DNA of 64,000 nt from the NCBI GenBank assembly GCA_029936675.1, contig JAPYSB010000003.1, positions 93,489 through 157,488 on the forward strand, written 5' to 3'. The notes under the pieces are model-generated. The model was not told the origin of the DNA, made no database searches, and worked only from the letters and a program-made list of their open reading frames with translations. The number at the start of each line of letters is the position of its first letter. The first letter of the stretch is position 1. The translations under genes and the position numbers were made by a program. The DNA comes from Dehalococcoidia bacterium. GTDB taxonomy: Bacteria > Chloroflexota > Dehalococcoidia > Lucifugimonadales > UBA826. Below, piece by piece: positions 37,965 through 46,521 of this stretch.

Positions 37965-38606
37965 TCAGGATTCAAGTCTTACAGCGGTAAAACGGCCACT
38001 TCTTAGTTCCTGCACTAAATCAGATTCATTCTTTATTTCTTTTTCAAAACTTGTCATACAGGTACCTATTGCACTCACTATGTGAGCGTCACTTCCTCCT
38101 GTTCCTAAATATCCTTTTGCCTTAATCAAGGATTCGGCTTTTTCTCCTTCTCCTGGCCTGTTGGACCCGTTGAGTTGCTCGACCGATTTAACTGTTTCAA
38201 AACCGGTTACACCTCTATCTAAATATTCAGCAAATCCAATTCCTGCTCGGCCTGGGTGGGCTGGAATTGCTATTCCTCCATAGGTGTCACAAATATCAAC
38301 CAAGTTTTGTGCACTCATGTTAACATCTGAGAAATCCAACTCACCGGTAATTTCTTCTGAAATTCCGTAAACGAGGAAATGCCCTGTGTCTGTGTCTAAT
38401 TCAGCGCCTTTTAAAATGATTATTCCGTCATCTGAGGCTAAACTAGCGTAGTTCACATCATGGTCGAATTGTCTGTGCTCTGTTAAAACAAATCCATCTA
38501 TCGATTTGCCTTTTCTTCGCAGCACATTAACCCATTTTATGTATTGTTCTACCGTTGCTCTGGAATCGTCCGATGCAACTGAGTGAGTGTGTAAATCAAG
38601 GAGCAT
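37965..38606 (-). CDS. PHP-domain metal-dependent phosphoesterase
   Basis: This 213-residue protein has the N-terminal HTH metal motif (LDLHTHSVASDDS), a second site LTEHRQFD, then AIPAHPGRAG and the late GGSDAH. These are the four PHP motifs that bind a trinuclear metal centre. Family members hydrolyse phosphoester bonds, for example in nucleoside 3',5'-bisphosphates. It lies just upstream of the MaoC-like pair on the same strand, but no functional link is obvious. Confidence 0.87.
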   Translation of the reverse strand: MLLDLHTHSVASDDSRATVEQYIKWVNVLRRKGKSIDGFVLTEHRQFDHDVNYASLASDDGIIILKGAELDTDTGHFLVYGISEEITGELDFSDVNMSAQNLVDICDTYGGIAIPAHPGRAGIGFAEYLDRGVTGFETVKSVEQLNGSNRPGEGEKAESLIKAKGYLGTGGSDAHIVSAIGTCMTSFEKEIKNESDLVQELRSGRFTAVRLES

Positions 38607-38716
38607 AACAGGATTGAATGTTAGGTTAGCACCTTCCTGTAGTCAAGAAATAAATGTATTAAACTTAAGCAAATTGCATCAAGAAGATGCAGAACACAAT
38701 AAAGTGGGTGATTAAT

Positions 38717-39493
38717 ATGGATTTAGGGCTGACTGGAAAAATTGCTTTAATAACTGGTGGTAGTAGAGGTTTGGGAAGGGAAAGCGCATTGTCCTTAGCC
38801 AGAGAAGGCGCGAGTATCGCTATATGTGGTAGAAGGGAAAAGGTGTTAGAGACGACGGTAAAGGAGATTGAGGAAACTGGAGCAACCTGTGTGGGTATAG
38901 TTGCTGATGTATCTGATACTGGGATGATGGGGGATTTGCATACTTCCGTCGTTGAGGCTCTGGGGCCGATAGATATACTTGTGAATAATGCCGGTGGAAC
39001 TAGATCCAGAGATGACATTAACGGAACCTCTCTAGAAGATTTTAAAGGCACTTTTGATTTAAATGTTTTTGGAGCTTTTGAGTTAATGCAACATGTTATA
39101 CCGTCTATGAGAAGTAATGGTTGGGGCAGAATTATTAATATTGCTTCTATCTGGGGACGAGAATACGGTGGGAATATAGCTTATATGTCAGCAAAAGCGG
39201 CATTAATTGCTGCCTCTAAGCATTCGGCAATTTCCTTGGCTAAAGACGGAATATTGGTTAATTCCATCGCTCCTGGTTCAATTGAACACCCTGGAGGTTC
39301 ATGGGAACGTTTTCAAAATGACAATTCAGCCGAAGTTGTAGAAAAATTTATACAGGAAAATCTGCCTCTCGGCAGGTTTGGCTGGCCTGAACCACTTGGT
39401 GATTTGGTTGCCTATCTTGCCTCTGATAGATCTGGACTAATCACCGGTTCATGTATCGTAATCGATGGTGGTCAGAGCGTATCGATGATCTAG
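38717..39493 (+). CDS. Short-chain dehydrogenase/reductase
   Basis: This classical SDR of about 258 residues has TGGSRGLGRES at the N-terminus, NNAGG, the catalytic Ser in NIASIWG with YMSAK following, and the C-terminal TGSCIVIDGGQ of FabG-like enzymes. It would reduce or oxidise a carbonyl or hydroxyl with NAD(P). ATG 38717 is taken because the family motif begins soon after it; an in-frame ATG at 38687 would add 10 residues. It is a single gene between convergent and divergent neighbours. Confidence 0.85.
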   Translation: MDLGLTGKIALITGGSRGLGRESALSLAREGASIAICGRREKVLETTVKEIEETGATCVGIVADVSDTGMMGDLHTSVVEALGPIDILVNNAGGTRSRDDINGTSLEDFKGTFDLNVFGAFELMQHVIPSMRSNGWGRIINIASIWGREYGGNIAYMSAKAALIAASKHSAISLAKDGILVNSIAPGSIEHPGGSWERFQNDNSAEVVEKFIQENLPLGRFGWPEPLGDLVAYLASDRSGLITGSCIVIDGGQSVSMI

Positions 39494-39496
39494 AAT

Positions 39497-40498
39497 TTAG
39501 TTTTTCAAGGATCTTTTGGGGTTAGGATGCTCTAATACTTCAGGGTTGACTAAGTTCTCAGGCATGCTATTTTGGTATACTCTGACGACTTCGCTTGCTG
39601 CTCGTTCTTCTAGCTCAAGTGTGGATTCCTGAGAGAAGAAAGCTGTGTGAGGGGTTATTAGTATGTTTTCCAGTTGCATCAAGGGATGATCCTTTGATGG
39701 TTCATTATCCACCATGACATCTAAACCTGCGCCACCTATTTTCCCCTCCGATAGAGCCTCGTACAAGGCTTCTTCGTCGATCAAAGGGCCTCGCGCTGCG
39801 TTGATTAGGAAGGCATCATCTTTCATTAAATCAAATTGTTTCGGTCCGATCATTTTTTCGGTGCTTGGAGTTAATGGTGCATGAAGTGACACAAAATCCG
39901 AATTCTCCAGTAGTTCCTCAAGACTTACCAATTTTCCGCCTGAAGATTCCACTATTTCTTTAGGAGTGAATGGGTCAGAGGCCAATATATTTAAGCCGAA
40001 AACGGAGGCTTTTTCTGCTACTGCTTGTCCGATCCGGCCAAATCCTACAATGCCAATAGTTTTACCTCTCAGTCTTTTGATACGCATCGTTAAACCCAAA
40101 TGACCCCAGCCATTGGATTTTACTGATCGGTCGAATAGGGCTATTTTTCTATTCCAGGTGTGTAGCATTGCTAAAACGTGGTCAGACACTTCATCTACGC
40201 AATAATCAGGAACGTAGGTCACCGGTATGCCGAGCTCGCTTGCCGTACCCACATCTATATTGTCAACGCCAACCCCGAATCTTCCTATCGACACACAATT
40301 TTCGGCGGCCCTAATCACATTCCCGGTGACTTTTGCAAAACATGTCATGATTGCATCCACGTCCCTAGCTAACTCAATCAGAGTATCTTCCTCCCCATCA
40401 GGCGCTACTATGACCTCCGCTCCTGCAGCTTCCAAAACAGCCCTCTCTGGCTCTATTGTCGGCCATGCATGATCAGTGATAAGGACTTTCCAACCCAT
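39497..40498 (-). CDS. D-isomer-specific 2-hydroxyacid dehydrogenase
   Basis: The 333-residue NAD enzyme has a central Rossmann loop (GFGRIGQAVAE, residues about 150-160), the HAPLTPSTEKMIG segment, the catalytic arginine in NAARGPLID, and the histidine in ITPHTAFFSQES. It is related to phosphoglycerate dehydrogenase, glyoxylate reductase and CtBP. It follows the corrinoid-activator gene by 33 nt on the same strand and may belong to that cluster, for example by handling a hydroxyacid product left after demethylation. The substrate cannot be named. Confidence 0.87.
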   Translation of the reverse strand: MGWKVLITDHAWPTIEPERAVLEAAGAEVIVAPDGEEDTLIELARDVDAIMTCFAKVTGNVIRAAENCVSIGRFGVGVDNIDVGTASELGIPVTYVPDYCVDEVSDHVLAMLHTWNRKIALFDRSVKSNGWGHLGLTMRIKRLRGKTIGIVGFGRIGQAVAEKASVFGLNILASDPFTPKEIVESSGGKLVSLEELLENSDFVSLHAPLTPSTEKMIGPKQFDLMKDDAFLINAARGPLIDEEALYEALSEGKIGGAGLDVMVDNEPSKDHPLMQLENILITPHTAFFSQESTLELEERAASEVVRVYQNSMPENLVNPEVLEHPNPKRSLKN

Positions 40499-40531
40499 TT
40501 AGTTCTCCTTTTCATTAAGGTTACTTAACAA

Positions 40532-42160
40532 TTAAATTGATGTTAAATCTCTCGGCATTGGATTAAACATGCACCCTTCGACAAAAACTTCGAAGAAATC
40601 CGGAACAGTTTCCAATTCCAAATGGTCTATGCCCAATACTAACTTTTCTATTTCCGTTCTCATTTTGATTGATTTAAGCATTAATATTGCACCTTCGAGT
40701 GAAGCATTTCCTACCTTTACGATCTTTTTTAGGGGAAAATTGGCTATAAAGCCGATGTCCCTAGCATTTGATGAATTTATGTAGTTTGCGAAGCCTCCGG
40801 CCAGGTACAGTTTGGATATTTCACCAATCGGTGCACCGAAATGCCGCAACGCCAAATATTGGCCACAATAGTTGGCAGATTTCGCCTGAGCCAGGGCACT
40901 AATGTCGGATCGGTACAGAGCCATATTTGCTTCTTCGGAAAATATGTAGGCATTATCTCCATTTGAGTAAACTCCAAGTTCGGTCATCAAATTAGATTTT
41001 CTCAGTTCGGCTAATAAATCAATCAACCCTGATCCACAGATCCCTTGGATACCGGCACCTCCTATAGTGTCAATCTCCAAAATACCGTCTTGAATTTTCA
41101 CGGATTCAATAGCCCCTTCATACCCAGGCATACCGTAAGTTATCTCACCACCCTCAAAGGCTGGTCCAGCAGGGCAGGAGGCTGCGACCATTTTATGTCG
41201 AGTTCCTATCACAACTTCAGTGTTGGTTCCTATATCCACTAGCATTATAGGATTTTCGGATTCTTCAGCCGTTATCGCCAGTAAGTCCGCTGCTACATCC
41301 GCACCTACGTGAGACCCAATTATAGGTCCACTATAGATTCGAGCCTGAGGGAATATTCGTAGACCAAGTTCTTTTGCACTTATATTAATAGCAGTGGATT
41401 CTCGTGAACCGGATTCCATATCATGTTGGATAATCGATTTGTATGGTTTTTCACCCACGGATTGTACATTTACACCAAAAAGTATGTCCCTCATTGTAGT
41501 GTTTCCGACTAGTACAGCGTCATAAATTCTCCTTCGATGAATTTTATGTTCTCTAAGCATTTCACCTATTTCGTAATTGATCGATGACAGCAATACCTTT
41601 TGCAATTCACCTTTATTTGGCCCACCATCATAGGAAATCCTGTTCATTACATCAGATCCCCCAAATCTTTGTGGATTTTCAAAAGAGGAAGTGTTTAATA
41701 TGTTGCCACTTTCAAGATCTACGATGCTTAACACTATGGTGGTGGTCCCAATATCCCCCGCCAACCCTAAAATGTGCCCCTGATATCTGCCTGCATCCAT
41801 TTCCTCTATGAAGACCCTGTCACCTCTTTTGGTAGCAACGCTATCTAATTTAACAGGCCTCTTCACTCCTGAGGTTAAAATTTTTGGTTGCCTTCTTAGT
41901 GTGCTGAATTCAACATTTGATGCTAAATCTTCGACTACAGCTTGGCAGGCCAACCTATAATTACCTCTTAAGAAAGTTTCCTCTTGGGTTTGTTGGTTTA
42001 GAGATTCCATCCCCTTTTTTATTTCCACCACACACTCATGGCATTCTCCGTTTCTACCACATGCAGTCGGAACTCTAACCTCAAGGTCATCGGCGTAATC
42101 AAATATCGTTTTATGAGGGCCTATTGGAAATTCTTTGCCGTCGGCAAAAACTGGAGACAT
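40532..42160 (-). CDS. 2Fe-2S / ASKHA-domain corrinoid reactivase (RACE family, DUF4445)
   Basis: The 542-residue protein opens with a plant-type 2Fe-2S domain (cysteines at 34, 40, 43 and 72). A linker follows, then a large ASKHA-type ATPase domain with GLAGDIGTTTIV and DIGTNTEVVIG phosphate loops and a closing LAGGFANYI segment. RACE proteins use ATP to reduce accidentally oxidised Co(II) corrinoid proteins back to Co(I). It lies in the corrinoid gene cluster (corrinoid protein at 42521-43279), which supports the assignment. Confidence 0.88.
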   Translation of the reverse strand: MSPVFADGKEFPIGPHKTIFDYADDLEVRVPTACGRNGECHECVVEIKKGMESLNQQTQEETFLRGNYRLACQAVVEDLASNVEFSTLRRQPKILTSGVKRPVKLDSVATKRGDRVFIEEMDAGRYQGHILGLAGDIGTTTIVLSIVDLESGNILNTSSFENPQRFGGSDVMNRISYDGGPNKGELQKVLLSSINYEIGEMLREHKIHRRRIYDAVLVGNTTMRDILFGVNVQSVGEKPYKSIIQHDMESGSRESTAINISAKELGLRIFPQARIYSGPIIGSHVGADVAADLLAITAEESENPIMLVDIGTNTEVVIGTRHKMVAASCPAGPAFEGGEITYGMPGYEGAIESVKIQDGILEIDTIGGAGIQGICGSGLIDLLAELRKSNLMTELGVYSNGDNAYIFSEEANMALYRSDISALAQAKSANYCGQYLALRHFGAPIGEISKLYLAGGFANYINSSNARDIGFIANFPLKKIVKVGNASLEGAILMLKSIKMRTEIEKLVLGIDHLELETVPDFFEVFVEGCMFNPMPRDLTSI

Positions 42161-42237
42161 TGGCTATACCTTCAAACTGTATTTGGTTAAGTGAATTCTA
42201 CAGTGCGCAAAAAAAGATTGTGCTGTTAGCCTTCAGG

Positions 42238-42483
42238 TTAATTGCTGGGCTCCCACGCCGAACGATAATCTAGGTCATCACTTCCGAGACAAAGGTACAA
42301 TTCCCCAACGGTGCCTGGTCTATCTTGGTTGCGGCAACTAAATTTCGCGGTGCACCTGTCCTCAAAATTTTTGTACGGGCATCTCCATGTGGACACTTCC
42401 GAGACTGTATCTGAGATAGACTTGAAAATTGATTCAAGCTTTCCTAAACTCTCTCTATATTTTTTTTGGTCGACTGGTTCCAT
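42238..42483 (-). CDS. Small four-cysteine protein in the corrinoid cluster, unrecognised
   Basis: The 81-residue protein has cysteines at 35, 44, 50 and 65 in its second half (WRCPYKNFEDRC, FSCRN, LYLCLG) and a helical N-terminal half. Four cysteines spaced like this could bind zinc or an Fe-S cluster. No family is recognised. It lies between the corrinoid protein and the activase on the same strand, with spacers of 37 and 77 nt, so it probably belongs to the cluster. The ribosome site is weak. Confidence 0.6.
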   Translation of the reverse strand: MEPVDQKKYRESLGKLESIFKSISDTVSEVSTWRCPYKNFEDRCTAKFSCRNQDRPGTVGELYLCLGSDDLDYRSAWEPSN

Positions 42484-42520
42484 ATTTTTGTCTCATTGGC
42501 CACAAAATATTTGATAGGCT

Positions 42521-43279
42521 TTAGCTAACCGGATTTATTGAAGGTTCCGCGTCGGGGCGCATAAAAGTTTTGGCTAATTCCACACAGGACATAGCATCCT
42601 TTCCGTAACCATCCGCACCCATGTCATCGGCAAATTCCTGGGAAAGGGGGGCCCCTCCAACCATAATTTTCACCACCTCTCGCATCTCAGCTTCTTCGAT
42701 TGCGTCGATGGTTCTACCCATATTAGGCATAGTGGTTGTTAATAATGCAGACATTCCTAAAACCCCAGCTTCATTCTCCTCAACTGCTTCTATGAATTCC
42801 TCTGGGGATGTGTCTACACCCAAATCTATAACAGTAAAACCGGCTCCACTCAGCATCATGATACAAAGATTCTTCCCGATATCATGTAGATCCCCTTTCA
42901 CTGTTCCCATTATCACAGTACCAACAGGCTCTATGCCTGAAGCAGATAGGATTGGTTCGACGTGAGCCATACCGGCTTTCATTGCCCTTGCAGCAACAAG
43001 CACTTCTGGTACGAAGATCAGATTGTCTCTGAATTTCACACCTACAATCGCCATTCCTGCTATAAGCCCATCATCTAGAATTGTATTGGCTGAAAACCCA
43101 GCTTCTAAGGCCTCCTTGGTCAATTGGTCAACTCTGTTATTGTCTCCTTTTATCAAAGAAACCGATATATCTTGCATTAGGGGGTCTGCTTCGTCCCACA
43201 GGTTTCTAATGTGTTGCTGTTCTGCGGGGCTGGTTACATACCCTAACTCCGCCTCCAAATCTTCATTAATTACTGGCAT
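42521..43279 (-). CDS. Corrinoid protein of methyltransferase system (B12-binding, MtbC/MtaC type)
   Basis: This 252-residue protein carries the corrinoid cofactor. A helical cap domain (residues about 30-110) precedes the B12-binding Rossmann domain, whose lower-axial-ligand motif D-x-H-x-x-G is GDLHDIGKN with the histidine at 132. It shuttles methyl groups between a substrate methyltransferase and an acceptor methyltransferase. It lies 108 bp downstream of the UroD-type gene and near the RACE activator. Confidence 0.92.
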   Translation of the reverse strand: MPVINEDLEAELGYVTSPAEQQHIRNLWDEADPLMQDISVSLIKGDNNRVDQLTKEALEAGFSANTILDDGLIAGMAIVGVKFRDNLIFVPEVLVAARAMKAGMAHVEPILSASGIEPVGTVIMGTVKGDLHDIGKNLCIMMLSGAGFTVIDLGVDTSPEEFIEAVEENEAGVLGMSALLTTTMPNMGRTIDAIEEAEMREVVKIMVGGAPLSQEFADDMGADGYGKDAMSCVELAKTFMRPDAEPSINPVS

Positions 43280-43387
43280 ATGGTAAACGAACCTCTGATA
43301 TTTATTGGATTATGTTTCATTAGAAAGTAAACATAAATGCGCATCCGAGAGAAGCAATTATACGACTAAATTATTATCAGACATAGG

Positions 43388-44425
43388 TTACCCATGCCTT
43401 TCAGCGGTCCAATCTTTAATTGCCAAAGGAATCTCCATGAGGTTTTCTATTTTGGTTGCTAATGGCACTGCGCATTCTGGCCCAATCATCTGGATTCCAG
43501 CCTCCAAACATTTATAAACCTCTTGCCTTACTTCCTCAGGACCTCTGGCGTACAAAGTTTCCGGATTATTAATATTTCCTACAAGGGTGATGCCTCCATT
43601 TACAGCATCCATAGCTGCTTGAGGGTCATTTTTCGAATCAAAATGAAAAGAGGCCATCCCTGTTTTGGCAATATAGGGCATTCTGTCGATGGTTTTCCCG
43701 CATATGTGCAAAATGAGAGGTGCTTCCAATGCATCTACCATTTCCGTGTGAATATCTTGCAAAAATTCTTTGTAATATTCCCCACTTACTAGATCACCTG
43801 TGGCGTGATCAGGGAATGTCAGCGCATCAGCTCCTGCATCTATTTGGGCTTGTCCGAAAAGTACGGAAATCTCCTTTAATTTTTCTAAAGCCCTCTTTGT
43901 TTCATCTGGATTGTCCACTGTGCCCAGCAAAAAGCTCTCCACCCCAAAGACATGATAGGCGAGAGTCCATGGACCCATCGTTTTTCCAATAATAGCTACT
44001 TCATCCCCCAGCTCATCCTTCAGCATTCTGATTGAGTCAGTTATAGCCTTCATGTCTCGGTGTTCGAGTATGCCTGCCGGTATCTTTACATCATCAGCAG
44101 ACTTCCAAATGGGGTTATACATTCGCACCGTGGGCCAGTTGTCTTTTTCTTCCCATTGCATTTCACATCCTAGAGCGGATGACTCTTGTATTATGCTGAA
44201 ATAGGGCGAAACAGAATCGAAACCTAATTCCGTATACCCAGTAGCAGCTAACCTGGCTGCCATTTCTCCATCCTGGCAAGCGTAAGGGAAAGGAGCATCT
44301 ACCAGATCCATTAATTCCACTGTTGCGACATTGGTTGGATTCACAGCCGGGGTTCTGTCGACAAGTTTACCGGCTAAAGCGTTCATCACCCGTTCTTTGG
44401 GCGACATCGTTTCTTGATAAGACAT
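43388..44425 (-). CDS. UroD-type corrinoid methyltransferase (MtaA/MtbA-like, uroporphyrinogen decarboxylase fold)
   Basis: The 345-residue TIM-barrel protein starts SPKERVMNALAGKLVDRTP, as methylcobamide:CoM methyltransferases and UroD relatives do. A putative zinc-binding set is present: H in PLILHICGK with C two residues later, plus a late C in GPECAVP. True UroD catalyses haem synthesis, but the corrinoid neighbours make methyl transfer far more likely. AAGGAG lies about 11 nt upstream of ATG. It may act as the second-step transferase, or as the substrate-side transferase. Confidence 0.85.
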   Translation of the reverse strand: MSYQETMSPKERVMNALAGKLVDRTPAVNPTNVATVELMDLVDAPFPYACQDGEMAARLAATGYTELGFDSVSPYFSIIQESSALGCEMQWEEKDNWPTVRMYNPIWKSADDVKIPAGILEHRDMKAITDSIRMLKDELGDEVAIIGKTMGPWTLAYHVFGVESFLLGTVDNPDETKRALEKLKEISVLFGQAQIDAGADALTFPDHATGDLVSGEYYKEFLQDIHTEMVDALEAPLILHICGKTIDRMPYIAKTGMASFHFDSKNDPQAAMDAVNGGITLVGNINNPETLYARGPEEVRQEVYKCLEAGIQMIGPECAVPLATKIENLMEIPLAIKDWTAERHG

Positions 44426-44444
44426 TTCTCAAACGCTCCTTGAT

Positions 44445-45119
44445 TTATGTTTGACTGAAACCTAAGGTACTAGTGGTCATTTGGCCTCTCATGGATTCTG
44501 CTTGCATCATCGTTTCTACGCTACTTACATTCCTGGAATACGGTAGCAGAATCCTTAACAATGCATCGTGATTACGGCGGCACTCGAAAGCTACTTCCTG
44601 ATCTCCTATTTTGTCCATTTCACCGTATTTGGAAAACCCTGCGATAATCATCCTCAGGCGCATAGCTGGATTTTTCGCTTCTCCACTAGCAGATATCTGG
44701 TAGCACCGAGTGTTGTCTCTATCAAACCTTTCTGCTTTGATGATTAAATTGGATTTACTATCCTTTATCTCCATTGCGGCAGTGCTTGTGGCATATTCCG
44801 GATCTTTTCCAACGGCTTGGGATAATAGAAATCGGACTGGCCTACTATGAATTAAACCGCACTCGAATTTGGCTTGGTTATGCGTCTCAGGCACTGGAAT
44901 CATGCCTCCCAGGGATACTAATAGACCTCGAATTTCTTCGACCCGTTTTTCCACTCCAGGTTTGGTGCTGAAGGACCACACTGTGAAGATAGCATTTTTC
45001 ACATATAGGCCTATAGATATTTCATTGAATCTTTTGTCTGTAGGAATTAGTTCCAGACAGTGGCCATATTTTGCTATGACATCTTTTGGTCTAGGGCCAT
45101 CGTAGGAGACAAGTTTCAT
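44445..45119 (-). CDS. Unrecognised protein in the corrinoid methyltransferase cluster
   Basis: I do not recognise this protein of about 224 residues. It begins MKLVSYDGPRPKDV and contains a segment of alternating strands and helices, but no metal, nucleotide or corrinoid motif is visible and there is no membrane segment. The ATG at 45119 has AAGGAG 7 nt upstream; the stop of the previous gene lies 2 nt before. Its tight placement between the homocysteine-methyltransferase-type and UroD-type genes suggests it serves the same pathway, perhaps as a subunit or a substrate-specific partner. Confidence 0.7.
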   Translation of the reverse strand: MKLVSYDGPRPKDVIAKYGHCLELIPTDKRFNEISIGLYVKNAIFTVWSFSTKPGVEKRVEEIRGLLVSLGGMIPVPETHNQAKFECGLIHSRPVRFLLSQAVGKDPEYATSTAAMEIKDSKSNLIIKAERFDRDNTRCYQISASGEAKNPAMRLRMIIAGFSKYGEMDKIGDQEVAFECRRNHDALLRILLPYSRNVSSVETMMQAESMRGQMTTSTLGFSQT

Positions 45120-45121
45120 GT

Positions 45122-46024
45122 TTATACTCCTTGATTTTCTTCCAATAATTTTGAAAATGCGGAAATATGATCTGGTCCGGTTCCACAACACCCCCCAATG
45201 ATATTGACTCCAATTTCCTTTAGCTTCATGAATCTCTCCGCCATGTAGTTTGGCGGTTCAGGGTAGACTATTTCTCCAGCTTTAAGGGACGGGATACCAG
45301 CGTTTGAATGAACCAATAGTGGAGAGTCGGTAGCATCTCTCATCATGGATGCTATCTCTATCATGTTATCTATTCCGTTTCCGCAATTGGTTCCCACAAT
45401 ATCGGCCCCAGATTTGACCAATTCGACTGCGGCCTGTTCAGGTGTTACGCCCATCATTGTAAAATACCCTCTTGGACCTTTATCAAAGGTCATAGTGGAT
45501 ATTACAGTTAGATTGGTGTTTTCTTTAGCCGCTCTGATAGCTATGGACGCTTCATCGAGAGCTGTCATAGTTTCTATAACTACTCCATCAGCCCCGCCTT
45601 GCTCTAAGGAAGTCATCTGACTACAAAAGGCCTGATACAGATCTTCTTTTGAGACAGCCCCCAAAGGTTCTAAGAATTCACCACTTGGGCCCACAGAGCC
45701 ACATACAAAGGTCCCTGGCTTCGATTGGCTTTTTGCATGCTCAGCTGCGAGCCTGTTAAATTCGTCTACTTTGTCTCCAAATCCGTAATGGCTTTGCCGA
45801 AATTTGGTGCCACCAAAAGAATTAGTGAGAACCATGTCAGATCCCGCATCAAAGTAGGATTTTGCCATTTTTCGGACAATTTCAGGGTGACTTACATTGA
45901 ACTCTTCAGGACATCCACCCGGTTCCAGGCCGTTTTGTTGCAAAAAAGTTCCGGTCGCTCCATCTGAAACCAACACCTCTCCATTCGATACTCGGTCGAG
46001 TATGCCTCGGGATTTTAAATTCAT
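45122..46024 (-). CDS. Homocysteine S-methyltransferase-family protein (MetH N-domain / BHMT type)
   Basis: The 300-residue TIM barrel opens DGATGTFLQQNGLEPGG, the family signature. Zinc ligands are C in GTNCGNG (about residue 206) and the pair in GGCCGTG (near residue 278). The family binds homocysteine thiolate and accepts a methyl group from betaine, S-methylmethionine or methylcobalamin. In this cluster it could take the methyl group from the corrinoid protein to make methionine, or it could demethylate an onium compound directly. The substrate is unknown. Confidence 0.88.
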   Translation of the reverse strand: MNLKSRGILDRVSNGEVLVSDGATGTFLQQNGLEPGGCPEEFNVSHPEIVRKMAKSYFDAGSDMVLTNSFGGTKFRQSHYGFGDKVDEFNRLAAEHAKSQSKPGTFVCGSVGPSGEFLEPLGAVSKEDLYQAFCSQMTSLEQGGADGVVIETMTALDEASIAIRAAKENTNLTVISTMTFDKGPRGYFTMMGVTPEQAAVELVKSGADIVGTNCGNGIDNMIEIASMMRDATDSPLLVHSNAGIPSLKAGEIVYPEPPNYMAERFMKLKEIGVNIIGGCCGTGPDHISAFSKLLEENQGV

Positions 46025-46039
46025 TTTGTTTTTGACCTT

Positions 46040-46381
46040 CTAATTCGATTCTATCCATCCGTCGATGGATCCTGCACTGTGGGTTCTAGACCCATTTTTA
46101 TGTAAATCCCTCAACTTGGCCACAAAATTCTGCGGCATTCCTTTATTGTAACGATCTACTACGGATTTCAAGACATCATCCAACTCTCCAAACATTTCAA
46201 AATATTCGCCCCATTCCCATGCGTCAAGATATTCATCCGAACCATAGCTTCCTTCCATCATAGAAATTGCATCTACAGCCTCTTGGAATCTCGAATCCAG
46301 CGGTAGAGATTGAGTCTCAGAGTTATTGGTTGCCTGCACCTGTACTGGAATTTCTTTCCAGTACATTAATCGTACTTTCAA
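46040..46381 (-). CDS. Virulence-factor domain-like small protein (PF13769 type)
   Basis: The 113-residue acidic protein has YWKEIPVQVQA at the N-terminus, then PLDSRFQEAVDAISMMEGSYGSDEYLDAWEWGE. This pattern resembles the small conserved family annotated as virulence factor, often found beside corrinoid and tetrahydrofolate methyltransferase genes in marine bacteria. That association is from memory. The role is unknown. It is the first gene of the cluster, 15 nt upstream of the homocysteine-methyltransferase-type gene. The TTG start has AGGA upstream. Confidence 0.65.
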   Translation of the reverse strand: MKVRLMYWKEIPVQVQATNNSETQSLPLDSRFQEAVDAISMMEGSYGSDEYLDAWEWGEYFEMFGELDDVLKSVVDRYNKGMPQNFVAKLRDLHKNGSRTHSAGSIDGWIESN

Positions 46382-46413
46382 AGTTCTAATCCTAGAAGAA
46401 TATAATTACAGCC

Positions 46414-46419
46414 ATTATA
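46414..46419 (-). promoter_or_regulatory. Candidate -10 box for the corrinoid cluster
   Basis: A perfect TATAAT on the minus strand lies 33 nt upstream of the first gene of the cluster, in the divergent spacer. No good -35 hexamer is seen at 17 nt. Confidence 0.3.
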
Positions 46420-46521
46420 GTTCCATAGGCAGACATACAGAAGTTACGGCTTCCACATGCCTATTGCTGATTGGTGTGTTATAACTCAATAATTCTTAAC
46501 AGGGTTCTAAAGGAGAGGGCT

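Noticed and set aside
43280-43387. Cobalamin riboswitch before the corrinoid protein gene
   Set aside because: The spacer is only 108 nt and no B12-box-like motif was seen.
43388-44425. True uroporphyrinogen decarboxylase (hemE)
   Set aside because: The neighbouring corrinoid protein, reactivase and homocysteine-methyltransferase-type genes point to methyl transfer instead.
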